Positions 17,491 through 27,262 of a stretch of DNA of 64,000 nucleotides are shown here, piece after piece. This DNA is from Vibrio navarrensis. GTDB taxonomy: Bacteria; Pseudomonadota; Gammaproteobacteria; Enterobacterales; Vibrionaceae. The notes beneath the pieces were generated by a model. It had not been told where the DNA came from. It searched no databases and saw only the letters and a program-made list of their open reading frames with translations. The position numbers and the translations under genes were made by a program. The stretch is from positions 1,798,001 to 1,862,000 of the forward strand of contig NZ_CP065217.1 of the NCBI RefSeq assembly GCF_015767675.1. Reading direction: 5' to 3'. Position 1 is the stretch's first letter. Every line of letters starts with the position of its first letter.

Positions 17491-18769
17491 CACGGCTTGC
17501 GCATGAGTTAAATAATTGTTAAGTCCCAAATAACACGTGCTCTCGAAACTCTGTATTTAACGCACATTTTAATTGCCGCCTTTTCAAAGTGCCTTTCATT
17601 TCTACTAACTTTATCAAGTTCATGCACATTTGACGTATGCGCGAAAGATTCTCTGCCGCATGCTGATAAGTAATGCGGCTATCATCTTCTCCCATCACAC
17701 AATCCAGCCACCAATGCATACTCTCTACACCCCAGTGACCACGACACAATTCGCCAAAACTAACCGGCGTCAGTTCCTTCGATGAGATGAAATACCGAAT
17801 ACCAAGACTTCCCGATGATTCACTATTCGACTTCTGGTAAGTTACTGCTATACATAATGTTTTTAAACCTTTCCAATCAACAGCAAAATCACCAAATTCT
17901 TGGGTAAATGGGACCGTGATGTAGGTCCTTATCACCTTGCGACCACGTTTACCTGCCTCTTCTTGCTCTACTGCGTGAGACGAATATTCTGCCAATTTCT
18001 CAAAAGAAAAATGAGATTGAAAAAGAGCATGTAAACGAGGTTGGTTATCCTTAACGGACATTAAATAGTCACCGCCTCTAAGAACAATATCTTCCGCTAT
18101 GGCTCTTTGACATCCCATGGCATCTAGGCTGATAACTCGGTCTTCAACTTGGATTAATTTCAATATCTGGGGAATTAACGTGATCTCATTCGATTTTTCA
18201 TCCGTTTTCAACTGCCCTAGCACAAGGCCAGTATCTACAGAATACGCGTTCACCATATGAGTTAAGCATTTGTTTTTACTATAATCATACGTACCTTTTA
18301 ATGACTTGCCATCTATGGCAACATGATGGGTCACTAAGGATTTTTCTCGCCGAATATCATTACACCATCGAACGAAACACAATGAAAACTCATCTGGATC
18401 AATCAAACCCACTATTCGCGCCAAGGTATCGTGACTAGGCACACCAGAAGAGTAGTCACTAAACTTACGAAACCAGGTTAAATTTTCCTCACCAAAGCCT
18501 TCGATTTCATCCCAAGTCTTCATTCCGCACAGCATCGCTGTCACCACCTGGAACATCACTTCGAAGAAATTATAGGTCGATTTTCTTGCCTGACGAGTAT
18601 CACTCAATATGCTAAAATGCTCTTTAAATTCGCTGTAATCCATATTCGTCTTATCCTGCTTTATTTTTAACAGTATAAGATCACGTCAAGATCGCTAATT
18701 CAATCTATTTCTAAAAATTTTATCCCGAAATTCGATAAAAAGGTGCGTCAATAACATGCGCGAACCCTG
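17491..18769 (-). mobile_element. ISAs1-family element type B, complete copy
   Basis: 1279 bp from CACGGCTTGCGCATG to CATGCGCGAACCCTG; these ends are imperfect inverted repeats. The left flank is another type B copy and the right flank is B-cassette DNA, with no common duplication, so the neighbourhood was rearranged. Confidence 0.9.
17519..18643 (-). CDS. ISAs1-family transposase (type B element)
   Basis: 374 aa, MDYSEFKEHFSILSDTRQ to EFREHVLFGT. Contains VAIDGKSLKGTYD, VISLDAMGCQRAIAEDI, DYLMSVKDNQPRLH and RGHWGVESMHWWLDCVMGED, the four signature blocks of the family with the acidic residues in place. Clearly distinct from the type A enzyme at 8067-9194. It is the only intact type B copy here and could mobilise the broken ones. 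Confidence 0.95.
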   Translation of the reverse strand: MDYSEFKEHFSILSDTRQARKSTYNFFEVMFQVVTAMLCGMKTWDEIEGFGEENLTWFRKFSDYSSGVPSHDTLARIVGLIDPDEFSLCFVRWCNDIRREKSLVTHHVAIDGKSLKGTYDYSKNKCLTHMVNAYSVDTGLVLGQLKTDEKSNEITLIPQILKLIQVEDRVISLDAMGCQRAIAEDIVLRGGDYLMSVKDNQPRLHALFQSHFSFEKLAEYSSHAVEQEEAGKRGRKVIRTYITVPFTQEFGDFAVDWKGLKTLCIAVTYQKSNSESSGSLGIRYFISSKELTPVSFGELCRGHWGVESMHWWLDCVMGEDDSRITYQHAAENLSRIRQMCMNLIKLVEMKGTLKRRQLKCALNTEFREHVLFGT

Positions 18770-18903
18770 ACAAAGAACCTTGTCTGTTTTACGGCTTGAG
18801 TGAACCACGAATTTTATGGTCAAAAAGCTCATTTGCCGACAACACAAAACGAATGGCCGGAGAAATCCCACAAGATTGAACCCCTAATTTTACCTGAGTT
18901 GCA

Positions 18904-18994
18904 TAACGCCGCATTAAGCGGCTAAAAATTGTGGGCTAAAATACAAGCGAAGCGCAGTAGCCCACTGTTTTTAGTCCGATTAAATGCCTTGTTA
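18904..18994 (-). repeat. attC site, short 91-bp type
   Basis: Class s. Ends are normal (TAACGCCGCATTAAG and TTAAATGCCTTGTTA), but the interior is a single hairpin of about 60 bp (GTGGGCTAAAA paired across to AGCCCACTG) unrelated to the VCR loop. Similar in size to 47065-47156. Confidence 0.85.
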
Positions 18995-19317
18995 TATAGC
19001 CACTTGATGCACAATGCGTGGGAAAACACATTACGATAAAACAGCCCTTTTTAGGTTTTATTTCAAACGCAACAAAGCTAGTTGACGAACGAAGCTAAAC
19101 CCATTTTTAACATACAAGGTACTAACGTGGTTTTGAAAACCATGCACGCTACCGCACTTAGAATGACACAAGTTGGTGAGCTGCGAATTACATTTTAGGT
19201 GGTGCTAAATTTGCTGATTTAGAAAATTTATCAACGAAGGAAATACCCGCTCCGCAAAAAAACATACTCAAATCTGACTTATGAAACCATACACTAAAAC
19301 ACTGCTCGAAAGCTATA
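18995..19317 (-). repeat. Orfless cassette, single copy
   Basis: 323 bp. The longest minus frames are 25 and 21 codons without ribosome sites. Not related to families A-E by eye. Confidence 0.6.
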
Positions 19318-19437
19318 TAACGCCCGCTTAAGGGGCAGCCAACGCTACTACTAACTTACCGCATAACACCGTAATCACAAAAACCAACGCATAGTAAAAA
19401 TGCCGTGCGTTGGCTGTCCCTCTTGAAGCGTTTGTTA
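19318..19437 (-). repeat. attC site
   Basis: Class b. Holds the stop of the gene at its right. Confidence 0.95.
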
Positions 19438-19887
19438 TGCCTGTTTTACCTTTTGGGTGTAGTGTTCAAAAGCAACAATCTTATCATAACCTTCAGATTC
19501 ATAGAGTGATTTTGCTTTATCGTTAGTTGCTGACGTCGCTAATTTAACGGTTAACGCGTTCGTTTCTTTCGCAAAACATTTCACTTTTTGGAGCAATGCT
19601 CTCGCAACTCCTTGGTTTCGGGATCCATCAGAAACGAATAGATCATTGAGATACCACATCGGTTTCATTGCGACAGATGAGAATGACGGGTAAAGTTGCA
19701 CAAAACCAAGAGCTTCATTGCTTTCGGTCATAGCTAAAAAAATCACAGATTCATTATTAGCGAACCGGTTTCTCAAAAATTCTCTAGCGGCATCAATATC
19801 CGATTTTTGCCCATAAAACCGACGATAATCATCAAATAAACTCACAATCTGATCTAATTCAGAGATTGAAGCCTTTAAAATCTTCAT
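19435..19887 (-). CDS. GNAT-family N-acetyltransferase
   Basis: 150 aa, the usual length of a single GNAT domain. LNDLFVSDGSRNQGVARALLQKVKCFA is the acetyl-CoA loop (R-x-x-G-V-A) and ATSATNDKAKSLYESEGYDKIVAFEHY the C-terminal motif. The start follows GGAGAG. Resembles the amine/diamine N-acetyltransferase group; substrate unknown. Confidence 0.92.
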   Translation of the reverse strand: MKILKASISELDQIVSLFDDYRRFYGQKSDIDAAREFLRNRFANNESVIFLAMTESNEALGFVQLYPSFSSVAMKPMWYLNDLFVSDGSRNQGVARALLQKVKCFAKETNALTVKLATSATNDKAKSLYESEGYDKIVAFEHYTQKVKQA

Positions 19888-19914
19888 TTAACTCTCCTTG
19901 TCCATTAACAGGCA

Positions 19915-20034
19915 TAACGCCCGGTTAAGGGGCAGCCAACGCCACAACCAAGCTTCCGCATAACACCGTAACCACAAAAAACAACGCATAATAAAAATGC
20001 CACGCGTTGGCTGTCCCTCTTGAACCGTTTGTTA
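19915..20034 (-). repeat. attC site
   Basis: Class b'. Belongs to the A cassette at 20035. Confidence 0.95.
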
Positions 20035-20385
20035 TGCTTAAGCTTCAATGACTTACGTTTTACCAAAACCAAGATTAACTCAGCTTTGATGCACAAACAA
20101 AACCCAATAACCAAAAAAACTGAAATGACTCATCATTTTGAAAATCAGACTTGGAACTTTGGCCGCTAAAACGAAAAAACCTAAGATCAAATTTCTGATT
20201 GAGCCAACCGACCTAACCTCGTGCTTGCCCAAAAATTGATTGAGGCAATTCTCTGAATTTCCAGCGCCAAAGAACAAGTGTCCAGAAAACAGCGCCCGCT
20301 GAAGCCAACTTGCCGACAAACACAAAACCAATCAGCCGAGGGAACAAAGAAAAGATACAACCAACTGATTTTGCGTGATTAAACA
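20035..20385 (-). repeat. Orfless cassette family A, copy 3
   Basis: Complete. The minus hydrophobic frame is open over 20080-20331. Confidence 0.87.
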
Positions 20386-20506
20386 TAACGCCGCGTTAAG
20401 GGGTGCAGGCACACAATACAAAAGCTACCGCACAGCGACTTAATCACTGAACCCAACGCAAACTGAAAATGCCACGCGTGCCAAATCCCACTTAAACGCT
20501 TTGTTA
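20386..20506 (-). repeat. attC site
   Basis: Class d. Belongs to the A cassette at 20507. Confidence 0.95.
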
Positions 20507-20861
20507 TGCTTAAGCTTCAATGACTTACGTTTGACCAAAACCAAGATTAACTCGACTTTGATTCACAAACAAAAGGCAAAGATTAGAAAACCGAAATGAA
20601 TCATAGTTTTGATAATCAGACTTGGAATTTTGGCAAAACTGGCTTGGAGTTTAAAAACAAAAAATGGATTCTGATTGAACCAACTTCCCTAACCACGTAG
20701 TTGCTCAAGAATTGATTGAGGCAATTCTCTGAATTTCCAGCGCCAAAGAATAAGAGTCCGAAAAACAGCGCCAAAAAAAGCCAACTTGCCGACAAACACA
20801 AAACTGAAAAGCCGAGGTAACAGAGAAAAATCATAAACCACTGATTTTTGGTGATTAAGCA
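20507..20861 (-). repeat. Orfless cassette family A, copy 4
   Basis: Complete and more diverged in its left half (AAACTGGCTTGGAGTTT). The shared boxes are intact. Confidence 0.86.
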
Positions 20862-20981
20862 TAACGCCCGGTTAAGGGGCAGCCAACGCCATAACCAAGC
20901 TTCCGCATAACACCGTAACCACAAAAACCAACGCATGGTAAAAATGCCACGCGTTGGCTGTCCCTCTTGAACCGTTTGTTA
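20862..20981 (-). repeat. attC site
   Basis: Class b'. Belongs to the A cassette at 20982. Confidence 0.95.
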
Positions 20982-21331
20982 TGCTTAAGCTTCAATGACT
21001 TACGTTTTACCAAAACCAAGATTAACTCAGCTTTGATTTACAAACAAAAGCCAAGACCTAAAAAACGGAAACGACTCATAGATTTGAAAAACAGACTTTG
21101 TATTTCGGCAATTCAAGCCCCAAAACCTGTGTTCAAAATACTGATTGCGCCAACCGCCCTAACCTCGCACTTACTCGAAAATTGAATAAGGCAATTCTCT
21201 GAATTTCCAGCGCCAAAGAACAAGTGTCCGGAAAACCGCGCCCACTGAAGCAAACTTGCCGACAAACTCAAAACCAACCAGCCGAGGGAACAAAGAGAAA
21301 CCATAAACCACTGACTTTGCGTGATTAAGCA
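20982..21331 (-). repeat. Orfless cassette family A, copy 5
   Basis: Complete. The first box is altered to TTGAATAAGGCAA; the second box TTGCCGACAA is at 21256-21265. Confidence 0.86.
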
Positions 21332-21454
21332 TAACGCCCGCCTAAGGGGCTGGCAACGCATTACTACTAAACTCAAACACAACAACCGAAACCACCGCGG
21401 CTCAATGGGACTGGAAACGCCACGCGTTGACAGTCCCTCTTGAGGCGTTTGTTA
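21332..21454 (-). repeat. attC site
   Basis: Class c, VCR-like. Belongs to the C cassette at 21455. Confidence 0.96.
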
Positions 21455-21856
21455 GCTTCGTAGCCTATTGTTTAGCAATGATTTTTCAAACACATTTGCT
21501 TGAAAGTCATTTTACGCAAAAGCATCAAGCAAACACACGTCCAGCGCCAAAAGCTGTGAAGTGAGCTGTCAAAACTCACAGCGTTCAAGGTTGAGTTGGC
21601 CACTTACCGAATTTCCGACAAAAAAAGCGCGATTTCAGCGACGATGCAGCCTTTTGTGAAACCAAGTTGGCAGTGTTGAACATCGAACAACTTTGAAGCA
21701 TCGAGACTTGTTGGCTTTCAGCAACTTTGAAATTGTTGAATTATCAACGCTTTCTGCTACGTAAATATCCGACTGAAACGCAAAGGCTGATTCGTGAACT
21801 TTCAAAGCATGAAGCTGATTTTTCAAGAGCATTGAACTCAAGATTTTGATAACCGC
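21455..21856 (-). repeat. Orfless cassette family C, copy 2
   Basis: Complete, 402 bp, no credible gene. Begins GCTTCGTAGCCTATTG, as do the other complete C copies. Confidence 0.86.
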
Positions 21857-21976
21857 TAACGCCCGCTTAAGGGGCAGACAACGCTACTACCAACTTTCCG
21901 CATAACACCGTAACCACAAAAACCAACGCACAGTAAAAATGCCACGCGTTGGCTGTCCCTCTTGAAGCGTTTGTTA
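21857..21976 (-). repeat. attC site
   Basis: Class b. Belongs to the doc cassette. Confidence 0.95.
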
Positions 21977-21979
21977 TGT

Positions 21980-22381
21980 TTAGAGAGCTGAATTTTGTTC
22001 TTTTGCGTATTGTGCGTAGAGAATGTCGGCAAAATCTGTTTCGTTGATAATGCCGATAACAAGATCTCGAACTGCATCCGCAAGTAAATCGTTTTCCTGC
22101 GTAAGCTCAAAATCGTTAAGTGATAAATATTCAAGTGCCACAGCCAAACCTGTGCGCTTGTTCGCATCAGGTAGCGCATGTGAAACCGCTATACAAGCAG
22201 TGTATTTAGCAGCGATTTCAAAAACATCATCCAGTCCTTCATAAACGATGGCATTATCGATTCGACCTAATGCTCCCTGAAGCTTGGGGATATCAACTGC
22301 TCCTTTCATTCCTGGTTCTGTTTTTAGGATCAAAGCATTAATCTCGATCACTCGTTCAAAAGGAAAACAGATGATATCCAT
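21980..22381 (-). CDS. doc: Doc-type toxin (Fic/Doc family)
   Basis: 133 aa, close to the 126 of phage P1 Doc. The active-site motif HALPDANKRTGLA is the Doc form (HxFxxANKRTA) of the Fic loop, with Leu for Phe. Doc enzymes phosphorylate EF-Tu and stop translation. The start codon overlaps the stop of the small upstream gene (TAATG), the usual antitoxin-toxin coupling. Confidence 0.92.
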   Translation of the reverse strand: MDIICFPFERVIEINALILKTEPGMKGAVDIPKLQGALGRIDNAIVYEGLDDVFEIAAKYTACIAVSHALPDANKRTGLAVALEYLSLNDFELTQENDLLADAVRDLVIGIINETDFADILYAQYAKEQNSAL

Positions 22382-22551
22382 TACATATCAGCCAATTTAG
22401 TGAATGTCTTCTGATGGGTACGCAAAGCAAGTTTAGTTTCAGACTTCACAATTTGACGACCAGCATCACCAGTCAAATCAAGCTTTTTACTAGCCTTAAT
22501 TTTCGGTCTTTCAACAGCATCAACGCCGTAAGCTTCAACTTTTCGATTCAT
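22381..22551 (-). CDS. Small antitoxin of the doc module
   Basis: 56 aa from the ATG at 22551, preceded by AGGTGTGAT; an upstream in-frame extension reaches into the attC and is unlikely. MNRKVEAYGVDAVERPKIKASKKLDLTGDAG is followed by a basic helix (RQIVKSETKLALRTHQKTFTKLADM). It has no recognisable Phd/YefM DNA-binding domain, so it differs from the P1 Phd partner. Role assigned from position and translational coupling with doc. Confidence 0.75.
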   Translation of the reverse strand: MNRKVEAYGVDAVERPKIKASKKLDLTGDAGRQIVKSETKLALRTHQKTFTKLADM

Positions 22552-22611
22552 ATCACACCTACTATCAACAAAGGTTAGGCTGATTATAGCCCCAAAACGT
22601 GATAAAAAACA

Positions 22612-22732
22612 TAACGCCGCGTTAAGGGGTGCAGGCACGCAATACAAAAGCTACCGCACAGCGACTTAATCACCAAACCCAACGCAAACCGAAAATGCCA
22701 CGCGTGCCAAATCCCACTTAAACGCTTTGTTA
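22612..22732 (-). repeat. attC site
   Basis: Class d. Belongs to the A cassette at 22733. Confidence 0.95.
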
Positions 22733-23082
22733 TGCTTAAGCTTCAATGACTTACGTTTTACTAAAAACAAGATTAACTCGACTTTGATTTACAAACAAAA
22801 ACCAAAACGCAGAAAACCGCAATGACTCATAGTTTTGAAAATCAGATTTTGAAATTCGGCGGATAAAACCGAAAAACCTAAGAGCAAATTTCTGATTGAG
22901 CCAACCGCCCTAACCTCGCGCTTGCCCGCAAATTGATTGAGGCAACTCTCTGAATTTTCAGCGCCAAAGAATAAGTGTCCAAAAAACAGCGCCAAACGAA
23001 GTCAACTTGCCGACAAACTCAAAACCAACCAGCCGAGGGAACAAAGAAAAACCATAACCCACTGATTTTGGGTGATTAAGCA
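22733..23082 (-). repeat. Orfless cassette family A, copy 6
   Basis: Complete, with both shared boxes. Confidence 0.87.
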
Positions 23083-23191
23083 TAACGCCCGCTTAAGGGG
23101 CAGCCAACGCTATTACTAAGCTTCCGCATAACACTGTAATCACAAAAACCAACGCATAATAAAAATGCCACGCGTTGGCTGTCCCTCTTGA
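23083..23191 (-). repeat. attC site, right end missing
   Basis: Class b up to GTCCCTCTTGAG, then the match ends and foreign DNA begins at about 23191. The GTTA end needed for recombination is absent. Confidence 0.9.
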
Positions 23192-23383
23192 GAATTACCA
23201 ATTACGTTTCACACCATCTCACCAAGCGCCAAATTTAACTATAAATCATTGATTTAAAATAATTTAAACCTCTTTCAACATCACATCCCCTCACTACATC
23301 TCACAGCTCCGCCCCCCCCTTGCGTCCCCCTAAAACCGTTGTTAACTTGAAGGGGAACACTCAAATAAATGGAGTATAACAGC
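23192..23383 (+). other. Non-integron DNA upstream of an integrase stump
   Basis: 192 bp unlike any cassette here, with an AT-rich stretch (23230-23280) and a C-run (23313-23320). It lies between the broken attC and the integrase start, where an integrating element would carry its attachment site and integrase promoter. No attachment core can be fixed because the other end is missing. Confidence 0.5.
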
Positions 23384-23594
23384 ATGGCTGGTATCAATAG
23401 ATTAAGTAACACACAAGTAAAAAATGCAGCATCAAGTGATAAAGAATACTCGCTTTCCGATGGTGGCAATCTTTATCTTCGAGTCCGAAAAAACGGCTCA
23501 AAAAATTGGCAATTTATTTACCCTGACCTTATCACGAAAAAGCGAAAAAAAATGGGGCTGGGATCTTACCCAAACGTAACACTTGCAGAAGTGC
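23384..23594 (+). pseudogene. P4-type tyrosine recombinase, N-terminal 70 codons
   Basis: MAGINRLSNTQVKNAASSDKEYSLSDGGNLYLRVRKNGSKNWQFIYP...MGLGSYPNVTLAEV is the arm-binding domain (DUF4102) of P4-like integrases, which normally run to about 400 residues. The start follows GGAG at nine bases. ISL3 begins at 23595 and no continuation is found on its other side, so the core-binding and catalytic domains are lost. It marks a former integrative element. Confidence 0.88.
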
Positions 23595-24879
23595 GGTTCA
23601 TCCGGAAAATCGATACCTGAATGGCTTTTCTGATACCATATCGCCAAAAATAGCCAGTTAATGTCAACTTCACTTCTTTACCATCGCTTTGGAATACGCG
23701 GCCCTTTCCATTATTGCTCTACAGAGTTTGATGGTGACGCGACCATCTTTCACGTAGCACACAATCCTCATATTAAATGTCCATCATGTCGTAGTCGTGA
23801 TGTCATAAAAAAAAGGAGGTAAGGTTCGCCGTTTCATCGCTACGCCAATCGGCACTAGCCCCTGTTACATCCAGATAGCAAACCAGCGGATTGAATGCCG
23901 AGCTTGTAATACACTCGGGTATTTGCCGCTTAACTTTGTTCCTCGTCCCAAAGTGCGTTACACAAAGGGCTTTGAACAGTATGTTCTCTCGCTGTCAGCA
24001 TTGAACGTCACCATCAATGCCATTGCCAAGCTATGTGGTGTCTGTTGGGATACAGTGAAAGATATTCAGAAGCATTACCTGCAAAAGCGATACTCTCAAC
24101 CTTGTCTTAAAAACGTCACTCACATTGGAATTGATGAGATTTACTGTGGCTCAAAAAGTGGCTTCATGACGGTTGTGATTGATATGAAGACAAGTGCCGT
24201 CATTTATACAGAGAAAGGAAAGAAGGCCGAAAGCCTTGACGGTTTTTGGAAACGGAAGCTGCGTTGTAAAAAGCCGATTGAAGCCGTCGCCACCGATATG
24301 GGACAGGCATACATCTCTTCGGTAAAACAGCACGCCCCGAAGGCGAAGTTGGTCATTGACCGTTTCCACGTGGTGAAGCGTTTTAATGAAAAGCTGACAG
24401 AGTTCAGGCGTGAACTACAAAATTCGATGAGTAACAAAAATGACGCTCAATACCTTAAGAATACTCGTTGGTTATTGGTAAGTAATCCCGATAGGTTAGA
24501 TGAGCAAGGCCAAGCGAGATTGGAGCGAGCACTCGCAGCCAATCAGCCCTTAGCGGTGGTTTATTATTTAAAAGAGAAGTTAAGAATGCTGTGGTCGCAG
24601 CCATCAAAGATAGAGGGTGAGAGATGGCTAGAAAGCTGGATAGATGAAGCGAACCACTCAGGCATTGTGATGCTAGAGAAGTTTACTAAGACCCTGAGGA
24701 AGCATAAGGATGGGATATTGGCATTTTATGATGAAAGGATGAATAGTGGTCGAGTAGAGGGTGTGAACAACCGAATAAAGACGCTGAACAAAGTCGCCTA
24801 TGGGTATCGTGATTGGGAATTTTTTGAGTTAAAAATCAAAGCCAGTCATGAGGCGAAGTATCGATTTTCCGGATGAACC
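23595..24879 (+). mobile_element. ISL3-family element, complete copy without target duplication
   Basis: 1285 bp with perfect ends. Flanks are AGAAGTGC (left, integrase) and AAATTTTG (right, D cassette), so the two sides were not originally adjacent. Confidence 0.96.
23661..24876 (+). CDS. ISL3-family transposase, two frames joined at an A8 tract
   Basis: Same protein as 16035-17250. The A8 tract is at 23807-23814; the first frame stops three codons later and the second is open to 24876. Confidence 0.88.
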
Positions 24880-25097
24880 AAATTTTGATAAATCACTTTC
24901 GGAAAACTCAAAGCGAAAGCAAAACTTCCAAAGCGACTTTGAGCCAAGCTTGCTAACCTCGCGCAATCCCAAAATTCAATTGAGGCAACAACTCAAGATT
25001 CACATTGGCAAACAATGTTGATTTGCCGAAAAACCTGGGCGAATTGCCAAAGGAAGAAAGAAAAGACCACAACCACTTGATTTTTATTGTTTTAAGC
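24880..25097 (-). repeat. Orfless cassette family D, copy 1, left part lost
   Basis: Begins AAATTTTGATAA, internal to D cassettes (compare 32270 onward), and carries CAATTGAGGCAA and TTTGCCGAAAAACC. Its own attC is missing. Confidence 0.83.
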
Positions 25098-25218
25098 TAA
25101 CGCTGCGTTAAGGGGTGAGTGCCGCATAAACCAACCTTCCGCAAGCCACTTTCACCACCAAAACCAACCGCATACCAAAAATGCCACGCGGCATGAATCC
25201 CTCTTAAACGCCTTGTTA
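25098..25218 (-). repeat. attC site
   Basis: Class e. Belongs to the A cassette at 25219. Confidence 0.95.
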
Positions 25219-25570
25219 TGTTTAAGACTCAATGGGTTAAGTTTTACGAAACCAAGAGCTTAACTCGACTTACCTTTGAAAACCAAAACCAGACGCTAAA
25301 AAGCTGAATTAACTCATAAATTTAGTCGTAATGACTTTGAATTTTAGCGTGAGAAACCGAAAACTTGAGCTCAAACTTTGAAACTAAGATCGCTTCATTC
25401 GACTCACAAACGCACTGAACTTAAATGAGGCAACTCTCTGAACTTTTAGCGCCCACGAATTGGAGTCCAGAAAACAGCGAACAACGAAGTTAACTTGCCG
25501 ACAAGACCAAAATTAGAAAGCCGAAAATGCAAAGAAAAGATGCAACCAACTGATTTTACGTGATTAAACA
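25219..25570 (-). repeat. Orfless cassette family A, subtype A2, copy 7
   Basis: Subtype with TTTAAGACTCAATGGGTTAAG at the left end; with 30743 and 53269 it forms a group found only with class e attC sites. Confidence 0.85.
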
Positions 25571-25690
25571 TAACGCCCGGTTAAGGGGCAGCCAACGCCA
25601 TTACCAAGCTTCCGCATAATACCGTAACCACAAGAACCAACGCATAGTGAAAATGCCACGCGTTGGCTGTCCCTCTTGAACCGTTTGTTA
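25571..25690 (-). repeat. attC site
   Basis: Class b'. Belongs to the A cassette at 25691. Confidence 0.95.
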
Positions 25691-26049
25691 TGTTTAAGCT
25701 TCAATGACTTACGTTTTACCAAAGCCGAGATTAACTCAGCATTGACTCACAAACAAAAGGCAAAACCTAAAAAACTGAATTGACTCATAACTTTTGAAAA
25801 GCAGACTTGGGCTTTTAACATTTCAAGCTTTGACAACTAGAAACTTAAAACTGATTTCTGATTGAGCCAAACCGCCCTAACCTCGCGCTTACCCGAAAAT
25901 TGATTGAGGCAATTCTCTGAATTTCCAGCGCCAAAGAACAAGTGTCCGGAAAACAGCGCCCGCTGAAGCCAACTTGCCGACAAACACAAAACCAATCAGC
26001 CGAGGGAACAAAGAAAAACAATAATCCACTGATTTTTGGTGATTAAACA
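25691..26049 (-). repeat. Orfless cassette family A, copy 8
   Basis: Complete; the left half (ACTTTTGAAAAGCAGACTTGGG) is shared with the copy at 43409. Confidence 0.86.
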
Positions 26050-26169
26050 TAACGCCAAATTAAGCTGCTACCAACGCACAATGCCACTTAAAGCAATGCG
26101 CCATAATCACAAAACCATTTTAGAGCAGATTCAGCCGCGCGTTGGTAGTCAGGCTTGAATTTTTTGTTA
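26050..26169 (-). repeat. attC site
   Basis: Class s: AAATTAAGCTGCTACCAACGC-type left arm, compensated in the right arm by GCGTTGGTAGTCAGGCTTGAATTT-type sequence. Confidence 0.92.
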
Positions 26170-26515
26170 GGTGTTACTGTTTCGCATTCATTAACTTGGC
26201 AAAGAACCACTCATTTAACGCATTACGATAAACGAAACCCAAACCTTTCACTCAATTTGGCAGCCAAATGCGATCAACTTAAAACAAGTATTCTGCTGAT
26301 TTGATTGAGAAAACCAAAGCGCCTTTGCGCCAGTGAAACATTCAACCAACCACTACGATTTCCAATGAAGCAACCCACGAACATTGGCATGATAAAAAGC
26401 GAAAGAAACGTGATGATTGGGACAGACCAAGCCGATTTGCTGACATCCGTAAACGAATGGCTAGAGAAATCCCCGAATCTTTTCCCCAACAATTACGCTT
26501 TTCTCTTCGTAAACC
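26170..26515 (-). repeat. Orfless cassette, divergent relative of family B
   Basis: The tail AAACGAATGGCTAGAGAAATCCCC resembles family B; the rest has drifted. Frames on both strands reach 65-75 codons but have no ribosome sites and run into the attC. Confidence 0.65.
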
Positions 26516-26635
26516 TAACGCCCTGCTAAGGGGTGAGCAATGCACTACAAGAGCTACCGCACACCGCCTTAATCACAAAACTCACCGCATGCTGAAAATG
26601 CCACGCATTGCGAATCCCTCTTAAGCAGTTTGTTA
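26516..26635 (-). repeat. attC site
   Basis: Class h. Holds the stop of 26633-27112. Confidence 0.95.
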
Positions 26636-27112
26636 GGCGCGCAGTTGTAATTGGTAAAAATCAGTTTCATCGTGCTTTAGATTAGGGCAGCAATATACCC
26701 AACCATTACGCTTATAGAACCTTAACGCCCTTGTGTTCGTTCTACTCACGGAAAGCACAGCACGATTACAACCAGCTCGTGTCAATTCTGTTTCGATGTA
26801 GAGCTGAACTTGCTGGCTCAAACCGGAACCTCGAATTTCAGGCAACAAGTAAATCAAATGGACATAACCGGTATCTGGCTCGGGCGAAAAAGAACGAAAC
26901 TCTAACTGCCCTACCAATTGCCCATCCAACCAGATATGGATGTAAAACCAACCTGCTTCAGATTGCCTTTCTTGGATTCGTTCTCGATAACCTGCTATGA
27001 AATCATCAAAACCCGAATAGGTTTTGAAGCTGCAATAGTAAGCGTCCTTTCGAGCAGCTACGCAAAAATCATAATCTTGCGCCAAATTGATCACTTTAAA
27101 TTCTACGTTCAT
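26633..27112 (-). CDS. GNAT-family N-acetyltransferase
   Basis: 159 aa. VHLIYLLPEIRGSGLSQQVQLYIETELTR is the acetyl-CoA loop and SRTNTRALRFYKRNGWVYCCPNL the C-terminal motif. The N-terminal 50 residues are aromatic-rich (CVAARKDAYYCSFKTYSGFDDFIAGYRER). Substrate unknown. The only GNAT here on a class h attC. Confidence 0.9.
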   Translation of the reverse strand: MNVEFKVINLAQDYDFCVAARKDAYYCSFKTYSGFDDFIAGYRERIQERQSEAGWFYIHIWLDGQLVGQLEFRSFSPEPDTGYVHLIYLLPEIRGSGLSQQVQLYIETELTRAGCNRAVLSVSRTNTRALRFYKRNGWVYCCPNLKHDETDFYQLQLRA

Positions 27113-27137
27113 CCCTAATCCTAAAGTGAATAGCGCC

Positions 27138-27257
27138 TAACGCCGCATTAAGGGGCGAACAACGCACAAAAGCACTCAATGCATAGCAAATTCATCACAA
27201 AAACAAACGCATGGCAAAAATGCCACGCGTTGTGAGTCCCTCTTAAATGCTTTGTTA
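27138..27257 (-). repeat. attC site
   Basis: Class g variant (GCATTAAGGGGCGAACAACGC, paired with GTTGTGAGTCCCTCTTAAATGC). Belongs to the brnTA cassette. Confidence 0.94.
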
Positions 27258-27262
27258 GCCGT

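Larger units (their letters stand above)
15349..18903 (-). repeat. Orfless cassette family B, copy 5, broken by nested IS
   Basis: Only 15349-15443 and 18770-18903 are cassette DNA. Compared with complete B copies, roughly 180 bp between the two pieces is missing, so IS insertion was followed by deletion. Confidence 0.8.

Noticed and set aside
17203..17529. 108-codon minus frame across an ISL3 end and ISAs1-B
   Set aside because: Runs through an IS boundary; both parts belong to broken transposases.
18995..19317. Peptides of 25 and 21 codons in the single-copy orfless cassette
   Set aside because: Too short, no ribosome site, no sign of conservation.
26305..26529. 74-codon plus frame MRKPKRLCASETF...
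   Set aside because: Lies in a degraded relative of orfless family B; overlaps equal-length frames on the other strand.
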